64,000 bases of DNA from Sinorhizobium meliloti 4H41 (GTDB lineage: Bacteria > Pseudomonadota > Alphaproteobacteria > Rhizobiales > Rhizobiaceae). The notes under the pieces are model-generated. The model saw nothing but the letters and a program-made list of their open reading frames with translations, ran no database searches and was not told where the DNA came from. The stretch lies in the NCBI RefSeq assembly GCF_000375585.1, contig NZ_AQWP01000008.1, positions 62,001 through 126,000 of the forward strand, written 5' to 3'. Within the stretch, counting starts at the first letter, position 1, and each line of letters begins with the position of its first letter. A program made the translations under genes and the position numbers. Below are positions 27,039 through 37,883 of the stretch, one piece after another.

Positions 27039-27386
27039 TCATTGGATCGGAAGATTTTGCATCCGAACGGATGCATGTTCGTCCCAGTACGCAAAGGAGA
27101 TGCGGCTATCGCGCACAGCGAAGGCGCCACATCCTCGCCGGCCGGATGGATCGCGCCATTCGAGTACTGCGCTGGCACCGATTTCGTATATGAGCTCTGG
27201 AACGCAGGTCATTCCCGCGACCGCGAAATCCTGCTCAAACATTTTCTGGATTGCAGAACGACCTTCGACAGAACGCTGCTTTGCTGGAAGGTGCAGGGCA
27301 TCTTCACGATATAGCTCTGCAACGGCGACCGCATCACGCCTGTTGAAGCGTCTAATCCACTCTTCGACCATTTCACGCGGCTTCAT
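27039..27386 (-). CDS. SnoaL/NTF2-like protein
   Basis: 115 residues. MVEEWIRRFNRRDAVAVAELYREDALH is the usual first helix and strand of SnoaL-like polyketide-cyclase/NTF2 folds, and RSAIQKMFEQDF follows as expected. Such proteins act as isomerases, hydrolases or ligand binders. The start at 27386 has GAAGGA seven bases before; the open frame upstream to 27512 is probably not translated. It is in the same direction as nodHPQ, 213 bases after nodQ, so it may be cotranscribed. A similar gene is named in rhizobial y4w loci, but I cannot confirm orthology. Confidence 0.7.
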   Translation of the reverse strand: MKPREMVEEWIRRFNRRDAVAVAELYREDALHLPAKQRSVEGRSAIQKMFEQDFAVAGMTCVPELIYEIGASAVLEWRDPSGRRGCGAFAVRDSRISFAYWDEHASVRMQNLPIQ

Positions 27387-27599
27387 CGGGATGTTCCTTC
27401 GCCGGGTAGGATCATCGGAGCACGCCCGAAGTACGACTCCTTGACCGTAATAAGGAGCACTCAAGAACGCCTCGTCAGTGTTCAAGAACGTTGGACCCGC
27501 ACGCCCTTGCAAGACACCTTGGCGGGGGCCTCGTAGTTACATCAGAGAATGCCGCTCCCGTATCGAGCGCAATTCGTTCCAAGACTTCGCAAAGAGGTG

Positions 27600-29492
27600 T
27601 CATTTCTCCTCCATCCATTGGTCGAGAAATTCCTCGATCTTGAGCGCCAGGCCAATCGGCTCTTGACCGACGGTCTGAAGGTGCAGTTCCGGATTTTCCG
27701 GCGCTTCATAGGGTGAGGAGACGCCGGTGAAATTTGCGATCTTTCCGGCAAGAGCCTTTCGATAGAGCCCTTTTGGATCGCGGCGCGCGCACTCGTCGAT
27801 GGGCGTGTCGACGAAGATCTCGATGAACTCGCCCTCTTCCATCAATTCGCGCGCCATGCGCCGCTCGTCGCGGAACGGCGAGATGAAGGACACCAGCACG
27901 ATCAGCCCGGCATCGGCCATAAGCTTGGCCACCTCCGCTACACGGCGAATGTTCTCGACGCGATCTCCATCGGTAAAACCGAGATCGCGATTGAGCCCGT
28001 GGCGCACATTGTCGCCGTCGAGCAGGTAGGTGTGCTTGCCGCGGGCATGCAGGATGCTGTCGAGCGCGTTTGCGATCGTCGACTTGCCCGAGCCGGAAAG
28101 CCCGGTGAACCAGAGCACGGCAGGGCGCTGGTTCTTCATCGCGCTGCGCGCACCCTTGTTCACCTCGAGTGAATGCCAATGGACGTTGTCGGCGCGGCGG
28201 AGCGGGAAGTCGATCATGCCGGCACCGACGGTGGCGTTTGTCACACGGTCGACGAAAATGAAGTTACCGGTCGCCCTGTTGTCCTTATAAGCGTCGAAGG
28301 CGATGGGTGACTGCGTCGAGATGTTGCAGACGCCGATCTCGTTCATCTGCAGCGATTTCGCGGCTTCGCGGACGAGGCTGTTGATGTTCACCTGGTGCTT
28401 GAGGGTCGTCACCGTTGCGCTGACGTTGTCGGTTTCGGTTCTGAGAATGTAGCTCCGCCCCGGGAACATCGGACTTGCATCGAACCAGATCACATGCGCC
28501 TGGAACTGGTCGGCCACGTACGGCTGCGCGGCAGGGGGGACCAGCAAGTTGCCCCGCGAGACATCGACCTCGTCGGAAAGGACGAGTGTCACGGCCTCCC
28601 CCTCCCCCGCCGCCTCGCGGCTCCCGGCATAGGTCACGATCTCCTTGACTGTGGATCGCTGGCCGGATTTGGCGACGACCACCGGATCGCCGACGGAGAT
28701 ATGGCCCGACGCAACCTGGCCGGCATAGCCGCGGAAGTCCGCGTTCGGCCGCATCACCAGTTGGACCGGAAACCGGAACGGCCGCTCCTTTGCGGGTGGG
28801 TCGAGATCCACTGTTTCCAGGTATTGGAGGAGTGCCAGCCCCTTGTACCACGGCGTGTTTACAGAGGCCGAGATTACATTGTCGCCGAACCGCGCCGAGA
28901 TCGGGATCGGCTGGATGCTGGCAAAGCCGAGTTCCCTGGCAAAGGCCAGATAGTCGGTTGCGATCTCGTCGAAGACCTGCTGGCGGAAGTCGACGAGATC
29001 GATCTTGTTGACCGCCAGAACCACATGGCGAATGCCGAGCAGCGAGGCGATATAGGAATGACGCCGGGTCTGCTGCAGAATGCCCTGACGGCTGTCGATC
29101 AGGATGACGGCGAGATCGGCCGTCGAGGCGCCCGTCACCATGTTGCGGGTATATTCCTCGTGGCCGGGCGTGTCGGCGACGATGAATTTGCGTCTCGACG
29201 TGGCGAAATAGCGGTAGGCGACGTCGATGGTGATCCCCTGTTCGCGCTCTGCCTCAAGGCCGTCGAGAAGCAGCGCCAGGTCGATCTCATTGCCGTTCGC
29301 CGCGCCGACGCGTCCGAGATTGGCCAATTGATCCTCGAAGATCAGCTTCGCGTCGTAGAGCAGCCGGCCGATCAGCGTCGACTTGCCGTCGTCGACGGAG
29401 CCGCAGGTGATGAATCGAAGCATCGATTTGTTGTCGTGCTCGGCGAGATGCGCCGCCAGGTCGTGCGGCGGTATCGGGGACATATGCGACAT
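27600..29492 (-). CDS. nodQ: Sulfate adenylyltransferase subunit 1 / APS kinase NodQ
   Basis: 630 residues in two parts. An EF-Tu-like GTPase has [14 protein letters not shown] near residue 27, DTPGHEEY near 105 and NKIDLVDF near 160. A C-terminal APS kinase has P-loop [14 protein letters not shown] near 460. With NodP it makes PAPS, the sulfate donor for NodH. The start at 29492 overlaps the nodP stop (TGATG); the frame is open further upstream, but that part overlaps nodP. The fused layout is the one known for rhizobial NodQ. Confidence 0.94.
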   Translation of the reverse strand: MSHMSPIPPHDLAAHLAEHDNKSMLRFITCGSVDDGKSTLIGRLLYDAKLIFEDQLANLGRVGAANGNEIDLALLLDGLEAEREQGITIDVAYRYFATSRRKFIVADTPGHEEYTRNMVTGASTADLAVILIDSRQGILQQTRRHSYIASLLGIRHVVLAVNKIDLVDFRQQVFDEIATDYLAFARELGFASIQPIPISARFGDNVISASVNTPWYKGLALLQYLETVDLDPPAKERPFRFPVQLVMRPNADFRGYAGQVASGHISVGDPVVVAKSGQRSTVKEIVTYAGSREAAGEGEAVTLVLSDEVDVSRGNLLVPPAAQPYVADQFQAHVIWFDASPMFPGRSYILRTETDNVSATVTTLKHQVNINSLVREAAKSLQMNEIGVCNISTQSPIAFDAYKDNRATGNFIFVDRVTNATVGAGMIDFPLRRADNVHWHSLEVNKGARSAMKNQRPAVLWFTGLSGSGKSTIANALDSILHARGKHTYLLDGDNVRHGLNRDLGFTDGDRVENIRRVAEVAKLMADAGLIVLVSFISPFRDERRMARELMEEGEFIEIFVDTPIDECARRDPKGLYRKALAGKIANFTGVSSPYEAPENPELHLQTVGQEPIGLALKIEEFLDQWMEEK

Positions 29493-30391
29493 CAGAAGTA
29501 CCCCTCCCGCTTCTTCTTTTCCATCGCCGCGACTTCGTCCGTGTCGATCAGGCGACTCTGCCGCTCCGACGTGCGCGCCGCCATGATCTCCCGCACTATG
29601 TGCGGAACCGTGGCAGCCTCGGAGTCGATCGCGCCGGTCAGTGGGTAACAACCGAGCGTACGGAAGCGGACCATCCGCTTCACGACCTCTTCGCCGGGTT
29701 CAAGCGGCATACGGCTGTCGTCGACCATGATCAGCATGCCGCCGCGGCTCACCACCGGCCGGCGCGCCGCAAAGTAGAGCGGCACGATCGGGATATTCTC
29801 CTGATGGATGTATTGCCAGATATCGAACTCGGTCCAATTGGAGAGCGGGAACACCCGCATCGTCTCACCGGCACCGACGCGGGTGTTGTAGGTCTTCCAC
29901 ATCTCCGGTCGCTGGCGCTTCGGGTCCCAGCCGTGCTGGGCGTTGCGGATCGAGAACATGCGTTCCTTGGCCCGCGACTTCTCCTCGTCCCGCCGCGCTC
30001 CCGCCAAAGCCGCGTCGAAGCCGTATTTCTCGAGGGCCTGCCGGAGCGCCATCGTCTTCATGACGTGGGTGTGCAGGTTGGACCCATGTGTAAACGGATT
30101 GATACCCTGCTCGACGCCGTCCTGGTTGACATGGACGAGAAGCTTGAAGCCGCGTTCCTGCGCCATCCGATCGCGAAACTCGATCATCTCCCGGAATTTC
30201 CACGTCGTGTCCACATGCAGGAAGGGAAAGGGCGGCTTTGCCGGAAAGAACGCCTTCATCGCCAGATGCAGGAGAACCGACGAGTCCTTTCCGATCGAGT
30301 AAAGGACAACCGGGTTCGAAAACGTCGCGACTACTTCTCGAAGGACATGAATGGCTTCGGCTTCAAGTCTCCGGAGATGGGAAAGAGACAT
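29492..30391 (-). CDS. nodP: Sulfate adenylyltransferase subunit 2 NodP
   Basis: 299 residues, CysD-like. The PP-loop is [13 protein letters not shown] near residue 32, and [15 protein letters not shown] near 190 and the C-terminal [10 protein letters not shown] are family features. It activates sulfate to APS with NodQ as the GTPase partner. It starts five bases after the nodH stop and overlaps nodQ by one base, giving a tight nodH-P-Q unit. Confidence 0.94.
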   Translation of the reverse strand: MSLSHLRRLEAEAIHVLREVVATFSNPVVLYSIGKDSSVLLHLAMKAFFPAKPPFPFLHVDTTWKFREMIEFRDRMAQERGFKLLVHVNQDGVEQGINPFTHGSNLHTHVMKTMALRQALEKYGFDAALAGARRDEEKSRAKERMFSIRNAQHGWDPKRQRPEMWKTYNTRVGAGETMRVFPLSNWTEFDIWQYIHQENIPIVPLYFAARRPVVSRGGMLIMVDDSRMPLEPGEEVVKRMVRFRTLGCYPLTGAIDSEAATVPHIVREIMAARTSERQSRLIDTDEVAAMEKKKREGYF

Positions 30392-30396
30392 GTCAC

Positions 30397-31158
30397 TTAC
30401 CCCACCGGCACCAATGCGTCATCAAGCTCGAAGAATCTCGCGTATGGTCCGCCTGCGAAATGACGCCGCAACTCTTCGAAATTTTCTACGGTTTCGTCCA
30501 GCGGCCGCTGTTCCAGGCGCTGAAGGGTACCGCTGCCTGAAAGTTGCAACGCAGGAACGCCCAGAAATCGCCAGGCCGCTTCCAGGCATCCGGTGGGTTC
30601 ACGCAGAAGTCTCTCATACTCGATCTCAAGCAACCTGTCTGAAGCGACGGAGTGCGCGACGCGAGCATGAAACTCATCAGCGGCCTTGAAGTAGTCCTCG
30701 CAGGAGGCGATCGACAAGTTGACGCGCGGCGGCGGAGCCGTATCGTCGTCCGAACTGAATTTCAGCCATTGGCGGCTTTGCCTTGCCTGCACCAGCGAAC
30801 GCAGCGACTCCAAGGTGTTCCTGCGAGACAAAAGGATGACCTTGAGCCCTGGCCAGCGCGCCAGCTCGCTGAAAAAGCTCGGACGTTCCTGAAACTGCGG
30901 TTCGTTGATCTTGCATCCAACATGCGTGACCTTCTTGTCGCTCCGCATGGGAAATCGCAGATAGGCAAGTTCCAGAAGCTCGCGATCGCTGCTTAGCAGG
31001 CGATCCTTATCGGGCCAATTCGCGTCGTACGTGTTAAGCAGCTCACCGTTGCTCAACACGTTCGGATGCTCATTCAGCAACTCTTCAAGGTAGTGCGTTC
31101 CAGTTCTAGGCATTCCAAGGATCGCAAATGGCTCCGGCGCCGGTGCGGTGTTGGTCAT
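30397..31158 (-). CDS. nodH: Nod-factor sulfotransferase NodH
   Basis: 253 residues. The PAPS-binding loop [13 protein letters not shown] lies at residues 16-28, and [21 protein letters not shown] near 100-120 is the 3'-phosphate-binding part. NodH puts sulfate on the reducing-end sugar of Nod factors. It lies 164 bases after the aldo/keto reductase gene and directly before nodP-nodQ. Sulfated Nod factors are typical of S. meliloti and R. tropici type symbionts. Confidence 0.93.
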   Translation of the reverse strand: MTNTAPAPEPFAILGMPRTGTHYLEELLNEHPNVLSNGELLNTYDANWPDKDRLLSSDRELLELAYLRFPMRSDKKVTHVGCKINEPQFQERPSFFSELARWPGLKVILLSRRNTLESLRSLVQARQSRQWLKFSSDDDTAPPPRVNLSIASCEDYFKAADEFHARVAHSVASDRLLEIEYERLLREPTGCLEAAWRFLGVPALQLSGSGTLQRLEQRPLDETVENFEELRRHFAGGPYARFFELDDALVPVG

Positions 31159-31322
31159 TGCACGTGTTCCCGACTCAAATAATGCGTGAAAGTTTGGGTG
31201 GCGCCAGCATAACGAACTCGCCCACCCGATCGGCGCGAGTCCAGTTTCACCCGCGTGACTTGCTCAAGGACGGCCACAGGAACCCAAATTGGCCTATGTT
31301 GCAGCAGGGAGGCCGCCGCGGC

Positions 31323-32375
31323 TCATGGTGCCGTCGTTCCATAGCGCTGATAGATCGATTGGATACCATCCAGGACTTCGCGTGACAGGTTGACTTCCAG
31401 GCTGGCGATGTTGTGCTGCAGTTGCTGCACAGAGGTGGCCCCTACCAGGGTGGTTGCCACAAATGGCCGGCTTCTGACGAACGACAACGCGCCGTGCACT
31501 GGATCGATGCCATGTTCACGGAAGAGCGTCGTATATGCGAGTGCCGCGTGCTGAGCCCTCTCGTTGCTGTAGCGGAAGAAGCGTCCGAACAAGTTCAGCC
31601 GCGAGCCCGCTGGCCGGTGACCTCCGAGGTATTTCCCGGTCAGCGTGCCCATCGCGAGCGGCGAATACGCGAGGAGCCCCACCTGTTCGCGCAGCGCCAT
31701 CTCGGCGAGACCATATTCGAAATCCAGGTTGAGCAGATTGTAAGGACTCTGAGTGCTTATCACGCGTGCTAGCCCTTGTGCTTCCGCGTGATGCAGGAAG
31801 CGCGCAAGACCCCAAGCTGTCTCGTTGCAGAGCCCGATGTGACGAACGCGACCGCTGTCGACGAGTGCGCTCAACGCTTCCAGCGTCTCCAGGATCGCAA
31901 CAGTATCGTCGTCCAGCTCGTACTGGTAGTCGAGCAGCTGGAAGACGTTGGTGCTCCGGTCTGGCCAATGCAGCTGGAAGAGATCGATATAATCCGTCTC
32001 AAGCCTTCGGAGACTGGCGTCCACGGCCTCGAACAGATTGGCGCGAGTGTAGCTGACCCGGCCGTCGCGCGCATAAGGCAAGTTCGCTTTTCCTGCCCGA
32101 GCAGGCCCGACGGCTTTTGTTGCGAGCACAATGTCCTGCCTGCGGCCGGTCTTTCGTATCCAGCTGCCGATGTATCGCTCTGTCAGGCCATGCGTCTCCA
32201 GGCGGGGCGGCACGGGGTACATCTCTGCGGTATCGACAAAGTTTATGCCGGCATCGAGGGCCGCGTCCATCTGCGCGTGCGCCTCCGCTTCGGTATTCTG
32301 CTCTCCCCAGCTCATTGTGCCCAGGCCAAGCACACTTATCTTCAGACCGCTGCGGCCAAGTTCGCGACACTGCAT
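31323..32375 (-). CDS. Aldo/keto reductase inside the nod operon
   Basis: 350 residues, Tas/YajO-like. The catalytic set is visible: Asp and Tyr in FVDTAEMY near 46-53, Lys in LATKAVG near 83 and His in LFQLHWPDR near 132. The NADPH-binding end (LVGATSVQQLQHNIASL) is near residue 315. It reduces carbonyls with NADPH; the substrate is unknown. It starts 33 bases after nodJ and precedes nodH in the same direction. The gap after it (164 bases) leaves room for a promoter. Confidence 0.88.
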   Translation of the reverse strand: MQCRELGRSGLKISVLGLGTMSWGEQNTEAEAHAQMDAALDAGINFVDTAEMYPVPPRLETHGLTERYIGSWIRKTGRRQDIVLATKAVGPARAGKANLPYARDGRVSYTRANLFEAVDASLRRLETDYIDLFQLHWPDRSTNVFQLLDYQYELDDDTVAILETLEALSALVDSGRVRHIGLCNETAWGLARFLHHAEAQGLARVISTQSPYNLLNLDFEYGLAEMALREQVGLLAYSPLAMGTLTGKYLGGHRPAGSRLNLFGRFFRYSNERAQHAALAYTTLFREHGIDPVHGALSFVRSRPFVATTLVGATSVQQLQHNIASLEVNLSREVLDGIQSIYQRYGTTAP

Positions 32376-32408
32376 CGCGTTCCTCCTTCTCGTGTAATCG
32401 TGGTGGCG

Positions 32409-33197
32409 TCAAGACATCAGGCGCCGACGAAACAGTGCCGCCGATAGAAAGAACGGCAGGATTGTGTAGAGGCAAAGCGCGCCCATATGCAGGCCCATGC
32501 TGCCCGCCGGGCGGCCAAGCATTGCCGGACGTATGAGGTCGATTGCATTCGCTAGTGGCAAGAACTGCGCTGCCTGCTGGAAGGTCTGGGGCAGCTGCGT
32601 GATTGGAAACACCGCGCCGCACAAGAAAAGCATCGGTGTGAGGACAAGCGTCTGGTAAAAAATGAAGTAGTCGTAGCTGGGCGCAAGGGACGTGACCACC
32701 ATCGCCAAGCTCGCGAAGGCAAATCCAGTGAGCACGATGACCGGTAGCGCATAAAGGACGGACGGCCACGTCGCATAGCCCAGCACGGTGGCGACAATCA
32801 TAATACCAGTACCGGCGAGAAACGCCTTGCTGGCTGCCCATGCCAACTCACCGAGAACGATGTCGCCGAGTGTCATTTGTGTGTAAAGGATCCCTTCCCA
32901 GGTTCGCTGGGAGTTCATTCGCGCGAAAGCCGCATAAATCGTCTCGAATGTCGCAGACGTCATCGCGCTTGTCGCCACCATGCCGCCTGCCAGGAACGCG
33001 ATGTAAGACGTGCCGTCGACGCGACCTACAACAAGTCCGAGGCCAAGGCCGAGGCCGAACAGGTAGATCATAGGATCAGCCAGGTTCCCGAGAATTGAAG
33101 CAAGTGCTACTTTCCTCCAGGCAAGATAGTTGCGTCGCCACACCGCGCTCCAGTTCCAAGCGTTGGCGGGCAGAGCCGCGGCAAAACCTTCACCCAT
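32409..33197 (-). CDS. nodJ: Nod-factor export ABC permease NodJ
   Basis: 262 residues with about six transmembrane segments of the ABC-2 type (for example [16 protein letters not shown] and [23 protein letters not shown]). With NodI it exports Nod factors. It starts three bases after the nodI stop and has the normal length for NodJ. Confidence 0.93.
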   Translation of the reverse strand: MGEGFAAALPANAWNWSAVWRRNYLAWRKVALASILGNLADPMIYLFGLGLGLGLVVGRVDGTSYIAFLAGGMVATSAMTSATFETIYAAFARMNSQRTWEGILYTQMTLGDIVLGELAWAASKAFLAGTGIMIVATVLGYATWPSVLYALPVIVLTGFAFASLAMVVTSLAPSYDYFIFYQTLVLTPMLFLCGAVFPITQLPQTFQQAAQFLPLANAIDLIRPAMLGRPAGSMGLHMGALCLYTILPFFLSAALFRRRLMS

Positions 33198-33200
33198 AGC

Positions 33201-34115
33201 TCACTTCTCCATCTCTCGCCCGGTCAGCCGCAAAAACACATCCTCTAGGTTCGGCGGACGCTGCAGAACACGCAATCCTGGGCGCTCGCGCAGCCGCACT
33301 CGCACCTTTTCCGGATCGGGGGCGTAGCAAAAGAGTGTCTCGCCGCTGATTTCGATGCGATCTGCATATGGTCTAATCAGAGAGTCCAGTTCATGCGGAT
33401 TGCCGCCATAGATCTCGATGACCTCGCACCCGATCAGTTCATCGATCAGCGCGTGCGGACGCCCTTCTGCGATGTTGCGACCTCTTTCGAGCACGCAAAG
33501 CCGATCGCATAACCGCTCAGCCTCTTCCATGAAGTGGGTGGTCAAGATAATCGTCTTGCCGCGCGCCAGCAGGAAACGCAGGCGCTCCCAGATCAGGTGT
33601 CGTGCGTGCGGATCGAGACCGGTGGTCGGCTCGTCCATGACAAGCAGCTGCGGGTCATTGATCAATGCACGTGCAAGCGTCAGGCGCCGCTTCATGCCGC
33701 CCGAAAGTTCGGAGACCCGCGCATCTATCTTGCTCTCCAGGCGTGCGAACTCAAGAAGCGACGGCATGACCGCTTTGATCTTGCGTGTGTTCATGCCGAA
33801 GTAGCGTCCGTAGACCAGCAGGTTCTCGCGTACAGTGAACTCAGGGTCGAGGTTGTCGAACTGGGGCACCACGCCGATGCCCCTTCGCGCCAAGCGAGCC
33901 CTTGCCGGTACCGGGACCCCGAGCACAGTAATCTTCCCCGCATCAGGCGATGTCATGCCGAGGATCATACGCGCAATCGTGCTTTTGCCTGCGCCGTTCG
34001 GTCCAAGCAACCCGAAGCATTCCCCGGGCGCAACGCTGAACGACAGCTTGTCGACCACAACCTTGTCGCCATATGTCTTGCTTACGCCGGAAAGGTCGAT
34101 TGATGTCATGGACAT
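33201..34115 (-). CDS. nodI: Nod-factor export ATPase NodI
   Basis: 304 residues. Walker [10 protein letters not shown] lies near residue 39, signature [15 protein letters not shown] near 140 and Walker [13 protein letters not shown] near 160. It drives Nod-factor export with NodJ. Two in-frame ATGs lie close together at the start; 34115 was kept. It follows nodU by four bases. Confidence 0.94.
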   Translation of the reverse strand: MSMTSIDLSGVSKTYGDKVVVDKLSFSVAPGECFGLLGPNGAGKSTIARMILGMTSPDAGKITVLGVPVPARARLARRGIGVVPQFDNLDPEFTVRENLLVYGRYFGMNTRKIKAVMPSLLEFARLESKIDARVSELSGGMKRRLTLARALINDPQLLVMDEPTTGLDPHARHLIWERLRFLLARGKTIILTTHFMEEAERLCDRLCVLERGRNIAEGRPHALIDELIGCEVIEIYGGNPHELDSLIRPYADRIEISGETLFCYAPDPEKVRVRLRERPGLRVLQRPPNLEDVFLRLTGREMEK

Positions 34116-34119
34116 GCGT

Positions 34120-35843
34120 TCATCTTACCGTGAGGGCCGACTGGTTACTGTGAGGGCCGACTGGCGTTTCTTCGGTTACCTGCGTTTTCGTGTAGAGCAG
34201 GCCGTCGCACCATATGTTGTCAATGCGTCCCCATTCGCAGGCTGCAGCTGCATCCGGGAAAAAGCCTCGTCCATGGTAATTGGCACTCGTGTTGCAAAGC
34301 AGCGGAATGCCCGTGAGTTTTTCATATTCAACGAGTAGCTCGGCGACTTCATGAAGAGAGTGCCTCGACATGGTCTGCAATCGTGCCGATCCATCAAGAT
34401 GGACAACAGCCGGAATTTTGTCCTGCCATTCCAACCGAGTCTGATGATCGAACAGCATATAGGGATCCGGAGTTCCAGGGTTGAATATATCCGGCGCCCG
34501 GTCTTCCAGGCATATCGGCGCCACCGGCCGGAAGTGTTCGCGAAATTTCACGTCGTTCAGAAAATCCTTCATTTCCGGCGAGGTCGCGGCTGCCAGAATG
34601 CTTCGGCCTCCCAACGCCCGAGGCCCGAGCTCGGCGGCCCCGGAAAGGAAAACCACGGGCTTGTTGCTGGCGAGGATGGTGGCAAGTTCCGGCATGCCGC
34701 ACAGCTGGGCCTTCCATCCCGGCGGCACACGCCCAATCTGCAAGGCCGGGCCGCTATAGACCGACCATTCCAGGGACACGAAGCCTTGCTGCTCCACCAT
34801 TGCGCAGCAAGCGGCACCGATTGCCGAGCCGCTGTCATTCGGAAATGGCGGTACCCAGACGGCATCGAACAGCCGGTCTCCCGCAGTGCACTGTTCCATT
34901 TGATATTGAGACCGCAACCCCCGGCTATACACAGGTTCTGCGGCCCCGGAAACGAATGGCGCCGCACAGCATTTATCATTTCGCGGACAAGGAGACGCTC
35001 AAGGAAGAGATGAAACGACGCAAGCACGTCTTCAGGTGCCTTCGTCTCCAAACGCATCACGCTGGCTTCGAAGAAATCATGCACAGCTGCGAGCGAGGAC
35101 TCGGCGTCCGTGATGTTGGCGCGATAGCGACTGGCAAGCTCCGTATCGGCCGCAAAGTGCTCCTCGTAAAGCTCCTGAAACACCGCGACGATATCTTCAT
35201 CAACCGACCCAAGCGCGATATAGGCCATCAATTTGCCAGCAACCCCTAGGTCCCAACCTCCCCGGCTCGCCTTCTTATAGGGTCCGAAATAATGGCCCGC
35301 CGCAGCGTAGGCCTGGCCTATCACAGGGAACAAGCATTCGAGGAACCGTGCGCCTCGGCCGTCCACGTAATAGAGGCGCGGAAAGATGCAGCCGTCCCAA
35401 ACGAGGCAGAATGCAGGTTGCCCGGTGTTGGCAAAGGGGCTGGTGCAGTATGCGGAGGCCACGTGGCCCGTAACATGAGGATAGCTCTTGTAAGGAAAAG
35501 CCCGGTCGTCGAGAATGAGTCCAGAGCCGTCGAGGGATTCTAGAAGGCCATCGGCATGGCGTTCGACATAAGGCGCCCCTTTTAGAGTTAAGGGTGCCAC
35601 TCCACTGAGGACCTGGAATTGTGACTCGTCCTCACCATCCCAGCCGTCGATAACGAATTGATCAATATCGCGCGGATTGAGACCGTATTGCGCCAAAGCG
35701 GCGACGATTGCGTCGAGATTGTCGACGGTTTGATATCGCGGATTGTTGTCCCGCTTCTCCTGCTCAATGCAGAAGACGAGCCGTCCATCCTCGACAAGCG
35801 CGATCGCCCCGTCATGGGTCAGCTTGATACCACAGATGCGCAT
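34120..35843 (-). pseudogene. nodU: nodU (6-O-carbamoyltransferase), frameshifted
   Basis: The frame from 35843 gives a typical NodU N-terminal part (MRICGIKLTHDGAIALVEDG, GGCGLNIKWNSALRETG), but after ALRETG near 34876 the NodU text (LFDAVWVPPFPNDSGSAIG...) continues one frame over to the stop at 34120. Total length is one base short of a multiple of three, so a single missing base explains it. NodU adds a carbamoyl group to the non-reducing end of Nod factors. As read, the product would be truncated after about 323 NodU-like residues. A sequence error is possible. A 20-base tandem repeat lies at its 3' end. Confidence 0.85.
34126..34165. repeat. 20-base tandem repeat at the 3' end of nodU
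   Basis: TTACCGTGAGGGCCGACTGG is followed at once by TTACTGTGAGGGCCGACTGG; the copies differ at one base. Because 20 is not a multiple of three, the duplication must have changed the end of the NodU reading frame. Confidence 0.85.
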
Positions 35844-35878
35844 AGTGTCTCCATGTCTAACGTCGACGGTTCAGTTCG

Positions 35879-36496
35879 TCAGGAAGCAGAAACCGGATTC
35901 TGGAAACGGGCGAGCAAGCAGTCTTCGTTGACCGACTCACCCCGGCACTCGAGCCGCTCTACCTCGAGCAAAGTTTCGTTCAGCATGCCGACGACCGTCT
36001 CAGCACCAGCAACGTGGCCCCAGCGACGACAATTGGTGTCGCGCGCCGATCCGAAAACCAGATGTCCTCCTGGCGCCAGCATCCGCACCAAATTGCGGAC
36101 GGCCGCCCGCATCTCGGCTATTCCTCCAACGTAGTAGAGCACCTCCGCCACAACGATCAGATCGAACCGCTCATCAGGTGCAAACTGTTGAACATCAGAG
36201 ACTATCCAGCTGATGTGCGGCGGGTCCTTCATGCGTCGGCGCGCTCTTTCTATAGCTTGAGGCACAACATCGATCACGGTGAGGCGTTGACAGTGGGGTG
36301 CTAGCTGCACCGTGAAGGCGCCGGCAGCGCACCCCACTTCGAGCGCATTTGAGATAGATCCTTGGGCCAGCGACAGGCGGAGCATTTGAGTGTGACGCTC
36401 ACGCTCGAATGGATTGGCATCGAGTCCCCATGGATCGTCTGCGGCCAGTTCCCGATTCAGCAATTGATAATTATCGATCTGTGTCAACTCGTTCAC
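35879..36496 (-). CDS. nodS: Nod-factor N-methyltransferase NodS
   Basis: 205 residues. The SAM motif ALEVGCAAGAFTVQLAP lies near residue 55 and FDLIVVAEVLYYV near 110. NodS methylates the amino group left by NodB on the non-reducing end glucosamine. It lies between nodC (16-base gap) and nodU, the usual nodABCSU order. Length matches the family. Confidence 0.93.
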   Translation of the reverse strand: MNELTQIDNYQLLNRELAADDPWGLDANPFERERHTQMLRLSLAQGSISNALEVGCAAGAFTVQLAPHCQRLTVIDVVPQAIERARRRMKDPPHISWIVSDVQQFAPDERFDLIVVAEVLYYVGGIAEMRAAVRNLVRMLAPGGHLVFGSARDTNCRRWGHVAGAETVVGMLNETLLEVERLECRGESVNEDCLLARFQNPVSAS

Positions 36497-36512
36497 CTCG
36501 GGTATGTAGCTC

Positions 36513-37871
36513 TTACTCGTCGCTGCAAATGCATTCAGACGTCACTAGCCTCGAAGAGTCGCGCGCAAGGTTGAGCCTTCGAAGCGGTGTCATATGTCCC
36601 GAACATTCTGCAGTGCGAGATTCAGGAGTCGAACGTTGGATGGGGGCCTGTTCCGCCGCTTTTTTCGACGAGCTGCCAACAGAGCTGCGCGACAGCCAGT
36701 CGCTATTGCTCAGTGTGCACAACGCGTAGGCCTTCAAGGGCAGCAACAGAAAAATGTTGATGAATGTGTGCAGAGAAAAGCCCAGGAATCGAAGCTGGCG
36801 GGCCCTAAACGCCACAATGCTGCAGCGAATGATGGTCATCGCCACAATCATCAGGACTGTCCACCAAGGCGCGGTCCCTGTCAGTGCGAGCTGTGCGAGC
36901 GCCGTTAGTACCGATAGCGCCAGAAGCAACGGTCCGAGATTCTGTCCGACCACGTCCAGCGTCAGAAAGCGATTAAGACCGGGCAGCAGGCGCAGCCCAA
37001 GCAACGTATCCCGGAAGGTGCTCCGCGCCCAGCGCAGTTGTTGGCGCAGATACGGCCCTAGTTTATTCGGAACGACTGTAGCTGCGATGGCGCTTGGCAC
37101 GTACTCGGTTCGAAAGCCTGCCTTCAGCATGAGAATGGTGAGATGCCGGTCCTCACCGAAGTCGCTTGGCTTGCCCCGAAAAAATTGTGACTCGTACTGG
37201 TCCAGCAGCATAACGAGCGCAGAGCGGCGGTACATGGCACATGGGCCGCAGCAGCACATAACGGCACCGAAGCGAGCCTGTGCGGCACGCTCCTCGTTGC
37301 AAGCCAGCCAGTACTCCATATCGATCAAACGGGTCAGCCAACTGTCGCTTCGGTTGCTGGCCGTCAACTGCCCCATGGCCGCGCCGACGGCCGGATCCTG
37401 CATTTTGGGTACAAGCTTCGTGATGACATCGGACGCGAGTATCGTGTCAGAGTCGACGTTTAACACCAGATCTCCATGAGAGCGGCGTATCGCAGCGATC
37501 TGTGCCTTGCGCTTTCCGACATTCTGAGGAAGCAGAATGATATCGAACCTGGGGTCGCGCGCGAAGGTCTCGTGCACGGGTCGCAAAGCGTCGCGATTGC
37601 CGGAACCGTCATCCACCACATAGACGCGCATTTCCCCGGCGTATTCCTGATCTGCAACGGAAGCCAGGCACTCAGACAGCGTGCCCGGGTCTTCGTTGAA
37701 GCAGGGGACGATGACGTCCACGCTCGGCAGTTGGTCGAAGCCGACCGGGCGCTCAGACGCCGATGAATCGAATGCCGGCTGAGAGTAAACGGCCTGCATG
37801 CTTTTATAAGCAGTCGAGAGCAGCGCATAAAGCGAGATGGCGACGGTGCTGGTTGTATCAAGCAAGTTCAT
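36513..37871 (-). CDS. nodC: Chitooligosaccharide synthase NodC
   Basis: 452 residues, family 2 glycosyltransferase. The metal-binding NVDSDT near 138, GEDRHLTI near 240 and QQLRWARS near 277 (QxxRW) are all present, with membrane helices at the N-terminus and in the second half. It makes the chitin-oligomer backbone of Nod factors at the inner membrane. The C-terminal tail is somewhat long for the family. Confidence 0.95.
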   Translation of the reverse strand: MNLLDTTSTVAISLYALLSTAYKSMQAVYSQPAFDSSASERPVGFDQLPSVDVIVPCFNEDPGTLSECLASVADQEYAGEMRVYVVDDGSGNRDALRPVHETFARDPRFDIILLPQNVGKRKAQIAAIRRSHGDLVLNVDSDTILASDVITKLVPKMQDPAVGAAMGQLTASNRSDSWLTRLIDMEYWLACNEERAAQARFGAVMCCCGPCAMYRRSALVMLLDQYESQFFRGKPSDFGEDRHLTILMLKAGFRTEYVPSAIAATVVPNKLGPYLRQQLRWARSTFRDTLLGLRLLPGLNRFLTLDVVGQNLGPLLLALSVLTALAQLALTGTAPWWTVLMIVAMTIIRCSIVAFRARQLRFLGFSLHTFINIFLLLPLKAYALCTLSNSDWLSRSSVGSSSKKAAEQAPIQRSTPESRTAECSGHMTPLRRLNLARDSSRLVTSECICSDE

Positions 37872-37883
37872 GGGATCTCTTCT

